The position numbers and the translations under genes are program-made. This document shows, piece after piece, positions 14,930 through 20,563 of a stretch of 26,624 nt of DNA; positions within the stretch are counted from its first letter, which is position 1; each line of letters starts with the position of its first letter. The notes beneath the pieces are model-generated. The model was not told the DNA's origin and did no database searches. It saw only the letters and a program-made list of their open reading frames with translations. This DNA is from an uncultured Acetobacteraceae bacterium (GTDB taxonomy: Bacteria; Pseudomonadota; Alphaproteobacteria; Acetobacterales; Acetobacteraceae), in assembly GCA_937930165.1 (NCBI GenBank), contig CALGVL010000425.1, positions 1-26,624 on the forward strand, given 5' to 3'.

Positions 14930-15934
14930 TCAGTAACCTCCGGAGGCTGCCGCGGCCCGCCTTTCCGTCCGCTGCCAAGCGATCAGGCCAGGCACGTTCA
15001 TGAGTACTTCGCGCAAGCGCTTGAGCATCGCCATCGCGATCGCCTCCTGCAGCGGTACACCGAGGGCGACGCTCACGGCGGCCAGGCCGGCCTCCTGCGC
15101 CCCAAGTCCGGCAGGCAGCACGAAACCCAGGCTGCGCGCCGCCATGCCCAGGCTCTCGATCACATAGGCCTCGGCGAGGCTGACCGGGGTGCCGAGCACG
15201 GCGAGGATCGCCCAGACCTCGGCGGCGCCGAGCGTCCAAGCCAGGAGGTGCCAGGCGGCGGCCTGCGCTATCGGCCCCGTGCCGGAATTCACGACCGCGA
15301 GGCTCTTGCACAGGCTGCGGAGCGCGCCATCGAAACCGATCCGCCGCAACAGTCGCAACGCCGTCTCCCGTCCCACACCGAGGCGGATCGACACGGCCAA
15401 TGCCGTGGCCAGCGCGAGCGGCAGTACCAGCGCGCCGAGATGGGAGAGCGACAGGGTCCCAGGCGCGACCAGCGCGAACACAGCAAGGCCCACGAGCAGG
15501 AATGGCAACTCTGTCACGGATTCGATCAGCAGATCCACCGTCGCTTCGGCGGCGACCCCCGCGAAGGGGCGATCCGTCTGGCGCGCAATCGCGAGCCCGG
15601 CCAGCACGCCGCCCCCGATGCCGACAAGCGGCAGCAACCCGTTCAGGGATTCGCGGATCCAGCGCGCGCGCAGCATCGACCAGACCCCCGGCCGCGGCGC
15701 GTGGAACAGGCAGCGCCACGCCATGGCCGTGGCGGCGAGCTGAAGGGTATGCACGGCAATCCCCAGCAGCAGCGCAGGCAATGCGCGCAGCACCGCTTGC
15801 CCGATCTCCATGACCAGGAAACATGCCGCCGCCATGCCAAGGACCAGCGTGCCGGTGAGCAGCACGGAGATCACGCGCGAATGCGACGGCCGCAGCCTGG
15901 CTACGGCCCCCCAGGCCATCCGGCGGCGTTGCAT
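14930..15934 (-). CDS. lysylphosphatidylglycerol synthase/HpnL-like flippase-domain membrane protein
   Basis: A 334-residue polytopic inner-membrane protein with about seven or eight hydrophobic segments. I chose the ATG at 15934 (MQRRRMAWGAVARL), which starts one base after the sulfotransferase stop; the longer frame from 16021 reads through that gene. Family-type blocks are WIRESLNGLLPLVGIGGGVLAGLA (about 93-116), and SLGMAARSLGFVLPAGLGAQEAG near 265-287 (the GxxPGGLGxxE-like motif). Relatives include the transmembrane half of MprF and HpnL of hopanoid loci; many are suspected lipid flippases. It forms a two-gene unit with the sulfotransferase, suggesting the pair modifies and moves a lipid. 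The substrate is not known. Confidence 0.82.
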   Translation of the reverse strand: MQRRRMAWGAVARLRPSHSRVISVLLTGTLVLGMAAACFLVMEIGQAVLRALPALLLGIAVHTLQLAATAMAWRCLFHAPRPGVWSMLRARWIRESLNGLLPLVGIGGGVLAGLAIARQTDRPFAGVAAEATVDLLIESVTELPFLLVGLAVFALVAPGTLSLSHLGALVLPLALATALAVSIRLGVGRETALRLLRRIGFDGALRSLCKSLAVVNSGTGPIAQAAAWHLLAWTLGAAEVWAILAVLGTPVSLAEAYVIESLGMAARSLGFVLPAGLGAQEAGLAAVSVALGVPLQEAIAMAMLKRLREVLMNVPGLIAWQRTERRAAAASGGY

Positions 15935-15935
15935 C

Positions 15936-17150
15936 CTAGACCTGCACGCCGAAGCAGGCGGCATAGGCCGCGAAGTGCTCATGGACGGCCCGCGTGTCGA
16001 TGCCGTAGTCCTCCAGCACATGCGTCACGGCACCATAGCCACCGCGCGGCAATTCCGCGACCCGCCGCTCCATGCGCCGCCGCGTCCCGGCGCTGAGCGG
16101 CAGACCGAAGCGCTCGTAGAGGGTGGCGATGGTCTCGACTGGCGCGCCCACCAGATCGCGGAACAGTATGTGCGCGATGCGCTCCTCAGGGAACAGGGAC
16201 CGCGCATGCGCGCGGATCATCGCCTCCGCGCCATTCAGCCAGTCGCCGACGATCTGCTGCCCAATGGAGAATCTGTCCAGCCGGGATGTAAAGGGCTGGC
16301 GCAGGATTGCCGTCAGCCCGGCGACGGAGGCGAGCACCTCGAGCGGATTGCGGTGCAGGAAGACAATGCACGCGTCCGGATAAACCGAGGCCAGCGCCTC
16401 CAGCGTGAACACATGGTCGGGCGATTTCAGCACCCAGCGCCGCGGCCTGCCGTCCGTGTGCTGGAGATGCTGCAGGAATACCCGGTGGAAGCGGTAGGCC
16501 GGCACATGGTCTGCAGCACGGAGCCAGTCCCGGTAGCCTGGCGTGTAGTATGTCACCTCGAAGCGGAAGCTGCGGAACACGTGCGCGGTGATCTCGGTGC
16601 ATTCCTGCGGGGAGGCGGCATCGATCGGGTGAACGGCGCGGAAGCCGGGGGCCAGGCGCTCGAAGACGGCGAGCTGGCGATTCATTGTGGCGATCCGGCG
16701 TGCCGGCGGGTCATCCATGCAGCGCGGCAGCGGAAAGACGGTCTCCCACACCGCTGGCGAGCGGTTGTCCGGATCCTCGGCCAGCAGCTTGTGCAGGAAG
16801 GTGGTGCCGCTGCGTGGAAGGCCCGTGATGAAGATCGGCCGCTCCACGGGAGCGGTGAGCAATTCCGGCTCCCGCGCCTCCCGCTCCCGGAGGGCGGCAA
16901 GGTTCCGCAACAGCCGCAGCACATCGTATCTTGCCGCAAAGCAACCGAGGAGGCTGAGCTCGGCGTGGCGGCGGTAGTCTTCCAGCAGAACCCGCAGCGG
17001 CGTCTCGGCGTCGAACGGCGCAAGGCCATCAGGCCCTCCGCAGTGCGACATCAGCATCTCCGGCTGCAGGATGCGGTCCGGCAAACGGAGAAGGGACACC
17101 GCCCGCCGGCCTAGGGCGGTGAAGAGCCTACCCTTCATCATGCGCGGCAT
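15936..17150 (-). CDS. sulfotransferase family protein (PAPS-dependent)
   Basis: A 404-residue predicted cytosolic enzyme. The 5'-phosphosulfate loop is ITGLPRSGTTFLHKLL (PRSGTT at 112-117). The 3'-phosphate site is RRWVLKSPDHVFTLEAL (about 237-252) and IVFLHRNPLEVLASV (about 262-276). This PRSGTTFLH subgroup often acts on lipids, glycans or unknown small molecules. The N-terminal about 100 residues are helical and variable. Starts at 17150 or the internal ATG pair are equally plausible because no ribosome site stands out. It is followed after one base by the flippase-like gene. No PAPS synthesis genes are in the window. Confidence 0.85.
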   Translation of the reverse strand: MPRMMKGRLFTALGRRAVSLLRLPDRILQPEMLMSHCGGPDGLAPFDAETPLRVLLEDYRRHAELSLLGCFAARYDVLRLLRNLAALREREAREPELLTAPVERPIFITGLPRSGTTFLHKLLAEDPDNRSPAVWETVFPLPRCMDDPPARRIATMNRQLAVFERLAPGFRAVHPIDAASPQECTEITAHVFRSFRFEVTYYTPGYRDWLRAADHVPAYRFHRVFLQHLQHTDGRPRRWVLKSPDHVFTLEALASVYPDACIVFLHRNPLEVLASVAGLTAILRQPFTSRLDRFSIGQQIVGDWLNGAEAMIRAHARSLFPEERIAHILFRDLVGAPVETIATLYERFGLPLSAGTRRRMERRVAELPRGGYGAVTHVLEDYGIDTRAVHEHFAAYAACFGVQV

Positions 17151-17414
17151 ACCGGGCCCGGGGATGCGCCGTGCGCAGCAACCGGACCGGACAGCAGGGC
17201 GAGCAGTACGGGCGGGAAATCCACCATCCTTGCCGGAATGCTACCGGGGCTCAGCGGTAGCGGCCTGCCCGTATCGGCTGCGCCGAGCTGGCGGGAGGAG
17301 GCGGCCAGCCTGGCAGGGTATCTAGGTGCGCAAGCATTTCATCGGCTCGAACGGAGATTGTCGTCGCCGGCCATGGGAGGGCGTGCACCGCTCTTTATGC
17401 AAACCCGCCGCTGG

Positions 17415-17453
17415 CCAGACATCAATCGAATATATTTCGGTCTCCCAGACATC
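17415..17453. promoter_or_regulatory. 9-bp direct repeat flanking an AT-rich near-palindrome, candidate control site
   Basis: CCAGACATC occurs twice with start points 30 bases apart, close to three helical turns. CGAATATATTTCG sits between the copies. The local AT content contrasts with the GC-rich surroundings. On the minus strand TTGATG and TGCATA occur with an 18-base gap just beyond, a weak promoter candidate. Confidence 0.35.
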
Positions 17454-17469
17454 TCGGCCTCACGGATGG

Positions 17470-17509
17470 GTGAGGAGATGCGGCAGGGCATCCACACCCT
17501 GCCCCTCAC
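17470..17509 (-). terminator. two-part stem-loop after the 2OG oxygenase gene
   Basis: GGCAGGG (17482-17488) pairs with CCCTGCC (17497-17503), and outer GTGAGG (17470-17475) pairs with CCTCAC (17504-17509), leaving a 6-base bulge on one side. It begins 8 bases past the oxygenase stop on the minus strand. No T-run follows, so it may stabilise the mRNA end rather than terminate by itself. Confidence 0.5.
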
Positions 17510-17516
17510 GCCGGGT

Positions 17517-18515
17517 TCAGGCGCCCTGCAAGGCGACCCCGGCCGCGGCCCCCTGCCGGTCGCCGTAATTCGCGCTGGCATAGTCCCGCATGAAGTCGAG
17601 GTAGGTGAAGGGCGGATACTTCGCCGGGTGTTCCGCATCCACGCAGGTTGGGATCGGCTCCATCACCGTGCGGTAGTCGCAATCCATGAAGAAGGGGATG
17701 GCGTAGCGCTCCTGCCCGCTGCGATTGGTCACGCGATGCGGCGTGGCGAGGAAGCGGTCATTGGTCCAGCGGCGCAGCATCATGCCGCCATTCACCAGGA
17801 AGGCGCCGGAGGGCGCCGGCGCGTCGATCCATGTCCCGTCCGGCAGCCGCAGCGACAGGCCCGGCACCTTGTTCTGCGCCAGGATGGTCATGAAGCTGGT
17901 ATCCGCATGCGGCGCCAGGCCCCATTCATCCTCCGCCGCCATCGGGTTCTGCTGCGGGTAGTGGGTCAGGCGCAGGGTGAACATCGGCTCCCGGAATTTG
18001 TCCTCGAACCAGTCCGCCGGCAAGCCGAGTGCCATGGCATAGAGCGGCAGCAGGCGCCGGCCGAGCGCCTCCATCGCGCGGCAGTAGTCCAGCACCACCT
18101 CGCGGAAGCCGGGCAGGTCCTTCGGCCACTGGTTCATGCCGCGGAAGCGGCGCCGCGCCAGCACATCCGGGTGGTCCGCCGGCAGGTCGCGCTTGAAGAA
18201 CACCGCCTCGTTCAGGTTGGGCTTCTGGACAGCGCCCAGGCTGTTCAGGCGCGTGGTGGCGCCGCGCATCGGCAGGTAGCCGATATTGTGCTCGTTGAAC
18301 CGCATGGCGAGCTTGGCTTCCAGCGGCTGGTCGTGGAAGCGCCGCGCCGCCGCGAAGGCGGCCTCCACCAGCGCATCCGGCACGCCGTGGTTGCGGATGA
18401 AGTAGAAGCCCACCTCGGTGAAGGCGCGGCGGAGTTCCGCGCCGAGGCTCTCCAGGGCGCCGGGCCTGCCGGCGAGCAGCGGGGCGAGGTCGAGGACGGG
18501 GATGGCATCGGCCAT
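17517..18515 (-). CDS. isopenicillin N synthase-like 2-oxoglutarate/Fe(II)-dependent oxygenase
   Basis: A 332-residue cytosolic oxygenase. The N-terminal DIOX_N part contains IPVLDLAPLL and FTEVGFYFIRNHGVP (about 32-46). The C-terminal jelly-roll carries the iron ligands His203 and Asp205 (APHADTSF) and His260 (ATPHRV). Arg270 in ERYAIPFF is the expected 2-oxoglutarate anchor, but the usual following serine of the RxS motif is alanine here. Substrates of this broad bacterial branch are mostly unknown and the neighbours do not settle it. AAGGAGGAG lies about 7 bases before the ATG at 18515. It is 68 bases downstream of the queD-like gene on the same strand, so co-transcription is possible. Confidence 0.9.
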   Translation of the reverse strand: MADAIPVLDLAPLLAGRPGALESLGAELRRAFTEVGFYFIRNHGVPDALVEAAFAAARRFHDQPLEAKLAMRFNEHNIGYLPMRGATTRLNSLGAVQKPNLNEAVFFKRDLPADHPDVLARRRFRGMNQWPKDLPGFREVVLDYCRAMEALGRRLLPLYAMALGLPADWFEDKFREPMFTLRLTHYPQQNPMAAEDEWGLAPHADTSFMTILAQNKVPGLSLRLPDGTWIDAPAPSGAFLVNGGMMLRRWTNDRFLATPHRVTNRSGQERYAIPFFMDCDYRTVMEPIPTCVDAEHPAKYPPFTYLDFMRDYASANYGDRQGAAAGVALQGA

Positions 18516-18583
18516 GTTCGGCTCCTCCTTCCGGGCCGAGCCTCCAGTCCGCGGTCAGGAAGCGCACCTCCTGGCAGCGGCGC

Positions 18584-19117
18584 CTAGAGCGCGGCCGGGC
18601 GGTATCCGCGCTCGTAAATGGCCGAATTGCCGCCGTGTTCCCTCACCTCGACGGATTCGAGCCAGGCGCGCCCGCCGGTCTCCTGCTCGATGAATTGCGC
18701 GACATGGTTGAAGGCGAGCTCCGCCACGGCCTCACAGCCCACCCTCGGCAGCACCCGCAGGTCCACCAGCCCCTTTCCGGCGAGTTCCCGGAAGGTGGGC
18801 AGATGCGGGTCATCCTCGGCGACCAGCGTGGTGTGGTCGAACATGTCGTGCAGCCAGGCCCGGACGGGTTTCAGCCCGCCGAAGTCGAAGCACCAGTTGC
18901 GCTCGTCCAGTTCGAAGGTCGCGAAGACGAATTTGAAGGCGAGGGCATAGCCGTGCAGCAACTGGCAATGCGAATGGGTCGCCCGCCACTGACGGAAGCA
19001 GCAGGAGAGCCCCTCATTGTGGTCGTAGGTCTTGGTCGAACGATAGACGGGGCGCCCCGCCGGCGGCTCTGCCATCGGGCCGGACCCGGCGCCACGTGAC
19101 AGCAGGGGCGCCGTCAT
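18584..19117 (-). CDS. queD: 6-carboxytetrahydropterin synthase / 6-pyruvoyl-tetrahydropterin synthase family (QueD-like)
   Basis: A 177-residue protein whose ATG at 19117 shares a base with the folE stop (TGATG). The family turns dihydroneopterin triphosphate into 6-carboxytetrahydropterin for queuosine or related deazapurines. Family blocks are THSHCQLLHGYALAFKF (catalytic Cys51, His55), CFDFGGLKPVRAWL, MFDHTTLV (His95) and VREHGGNSAIY. The standard LHGH zinc motif is LHGY here, with extra histidines just before the cysteine (H48, H50) and H33 upstream. That pattern may be a distinct subgroup. The internal ATG at 19075 (MAEPPAGRPV) is an alternative start. The folE link supports a pterin/deazapurine role; no queC or queE is in the window. 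Confidence 0.82.
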   Translation of the reverse strand: MTAPLLSRGAGSGPMAEPPAGRPVYRSTKTYDHNEGLSCCFRQWRATHSHCQLLHGYALAFKFVFATFELDERNWCFDFGGLKPVRAWLHDMFDHTTLVAEDDPHLPTFRELAGKGLVDLRVLPRVGCEAVAELAFNHVAQFIEQETGGRAWLESVEVREHGGNSAIYERGYRPAAL

Positions 19118-19788
19118 CACCCCGGGTTCCGTTCCAGCGCGAGGCATTCGTGCAGGAAGCGGTCCTTGAGGCTCTGGTCCTTGGCCAGCTCGCCGAAATA
19201 GGCGGTGTTCACCATGCGGCTGCGGTGGCTCGCCCGCACGCCGCGCTGCGTCTTGCACATGTGCACGGCGCTGATGCGGACGGCGAGGCCGCGCGGCGCC
19301 GTCGTCTCGACGATGTGCTGGCCGATCTGCTGCACCAGCTCCTCTTGGATCTGCAGGCGGGCGGCAAAATAGTCCACGATCCGGTCGTATTTCGACAGGC
19401 CGATGATCTTGCCCTCGGCGGAGGGCAGCACCCCAATGAAGACCTGCCCGTAGATCGGCATCAGGTGGTGGGCGCAAGTCGAGCGCAGATCAATCGGCCC
19501 GGTGACGATCAGCTGGTCGAAGCCCTGGACATTCTCGAAGTCGGTGATGTGCGGCGGGGCCTCGTAGCGGCCGCGCAGGGTCTCCTCGACCAGCATCCTG
19601 GCCACCCGGCGCGGCGTGTCCCGGGTGTTGTGGTCGTTCCGGTGATCGATATGCAGGATGTCGAATAATTCTTCGAGCTTCCTGGCGGCGGCGCCGATGA
19701 GGGCTGCCTTGCCCTCCTGGTCCAAGGGCAGGTCGGCCGCCTCGTTGCCGAGCCAGCCGGAACGCAGCCTGTGGATCGTCGTGCTCAT
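19117..19788 (-). CDS. folE: GTP cyclohydrolase I FolE (type IA)
   Basis: A 223-residue enzyme that converts GTP to dihydroneopterin triphosphate, feeding folate and queuosine synthesis. Zinc ligands are Cys105 and His108 (STCAHHLMP) and Cys178 (HMCKTQRGV). Other signatures are DTPRRVARML, GLSKYDRIVDYFAARLQ and VRASHRSRMVNTAYFG, and the length matches homologues. The ribosome site before the ATG at 19788 is weak. The stop overlaps the queD start by one base. A CATAAT element at 19810-19815 on the minus strand could be the -10 box. Confidence 0.97.
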   Translation of the reverse strand: MSTTIHRLRSGWLGNEAADLPLDQEGKAALIGAAARKLEELFDILHIDHRNDHNTRDTPRRVARMLVEETLRGRYEAPPHITDFENVQGFDQLIVTGPIDLRSTCAHHLMPIYGQVFIGVLPSAEGKIIGLSKYDRIVDYFAARLQIQEELVQQIGQHIVETTAPRGLAVRISAVHMCKTQRGVRASHRSRMVNTAYFGELAKDQSLKDRFLHECLALERNPG

Positions 19789-19852
19789 GGACTGTGAAGG
19801 TCTCGCTTCATTATGGCGCCGGGAGCGGATACTGTGGTCCCTGGAACGAACA

Positions 19853-19890
19853 TGGCAACTCCGGATTGGGCCTGCAACCGTTAGTTGCCA
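19853..19890. promoter_or_regulatory. 8-bp inverted repeat in the folE / molybdopterin-like gene divergent region
   Basis: TGGCAACT (19853-19860) and AGTTGCCA (19883-19890) are perfect inverted arms with a 22-base spacer. They lie 65 bases upstream of folE. A separate perfect 14-bp palindrome CCGGGGCGCCCCGG occurs at 19948-19961, 29 bases before the plus-strand gene. I found no match to the preQ1 riboswitch pattern. Either element could be an operator or an RNA hairpin. Confidence 0.4.
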
Positions 19891-19990
19891 GGGCCTGCGC
19901 CTTGTGTTTCATTTCAGGACGTCACCGGATAGCCGGGGGCGATCCGCCCGGGGCGCCCCGGTGGCGGCAGCGGATGAGAGAGGGATGCGC

Positions 19991-20527
19991 ATGACCTGCC
20001 TTGTGACCAGGCGCGCTGTCGGGCGCGGAGTGGCCGGGGCGCTCATCGGCGGGCCGGTCCTCGCCACGGCGCGGCGGGCCGGCGCGGCCACCCTGCCGCA
20101 GCCGACCGAAAGGCCGATCCTGACGGTTTCGGGCAAGATCACCATCTTCAACAAGGACGGAGCGGCGCAATTCGACCGCCCCATGCTCGAAGCCCTGGGG
20201 ATGTCGGGGTTCGAGACCAATACACCCTGGTACAACGGCCCCGTCCGCTTCGAGGGCGTGCGCATGGACCGGCTGATGCAGGCGGTCGGGGCGACCGGGG
20301 ACAAGGTCGTGGCCTATGCCCTCAACGACTACAGCACCGAGATACCGATGAGCGACTTCAGCCGGTACAATGTCCTCCTCGCCCTCAAGCGGAACGGGGA
20401 GTACATGCCGGTGCGCGATAAGGGGCCGCTCTTTATTGTCTATCCTTATGACAGCAATCCCGAGCTCCGGCATCAGCGGTTCTATAGCCGCTCGGCCTGG
20501 CAGGTTGCCCGCCTTGTCGTCCAATAG
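19991..20527 (+). CDS. exported molybdopterin-oxidoreductase-like (sulfite oxidase fold) domain protein
   Basis: A 178-residue protein. I chose the ATG at 19991 because GAGAGGG lies about 7 bases upstream; the ATG 6 bases earlier has no spacing. The N-terminus has an arginine pair and hydrophobic stretch (TRRAVGRGVAGALIGGPVLA), a signal peptide of possible Tat type. The mature part resembles the small Oxidored_molyb domain: ILTVSGKITIFN, FDRPMLEALGM, TPWYNGPVRFEGVRMDRLM, ALNDYSTEIPMSDF and GPLFIVYPYD. No cysteine is present in the mature protein, so the molybdenum ligand is absent and catalysis is unlikely. It sits 36 bases before a GGDEF-EAL gene and is probably a periplasmic sensor partner (inference). 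Confidence 0.78.
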   Translation: MTCLVTRRAVGRGVAGALIGGPVLATARRAGAATLPQPTERPILTVSGKITIFNKDGAAQFDRPMLEALGMSGFETNTPWYNGPVRFEGVRMDRLMQAVGATGDKVVAYALNDYSTEIPMSDFSRYNVLLALKRNGEYMPVRDKGPLFIVYPYDSNPELRHQRFYSRSAWQVARLVVQ

Positions 20528-20563
20528 CGCCGCTGGCTACGGCGCAGGCCCCCCGCACAACCG

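Larger units (their letters stand above)
17151..17516. other. 366-base intergenic region with AT-rich core and direct repeat
   Basis: This lies upstream of the sulfotransferase operon and downstream of the 2OG oxygenase gene, both minus strand. I see no convincing gene; short frames here lack family features and ribosome sites. It holds a stem-loop near the oxygenase stop (17470-17509), and a 9-bp direct repeat CCAGACATC (17415-17423 and 17445-17453) flanking the AT-rich near-palindrome CGAATATATTTCG (17427-17439). A minus-strand promoter for the sulfotransferase operon probably lies here. Confidence 0.5.

Noticed and set aside
17339..17638. 99-codon minus-strand frame overlapping the 2OG oxygenase end
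   Set aside because: No ribosome site or family similarity, and it overlaps a well-supported gene in another frame.
19789..19990. preQ1 riboswitch before folE-queD
   Set aside because: Pathway context made it worth looking for, but I did not find the C-rich loop and A-rich tail pattern on the minus strand.
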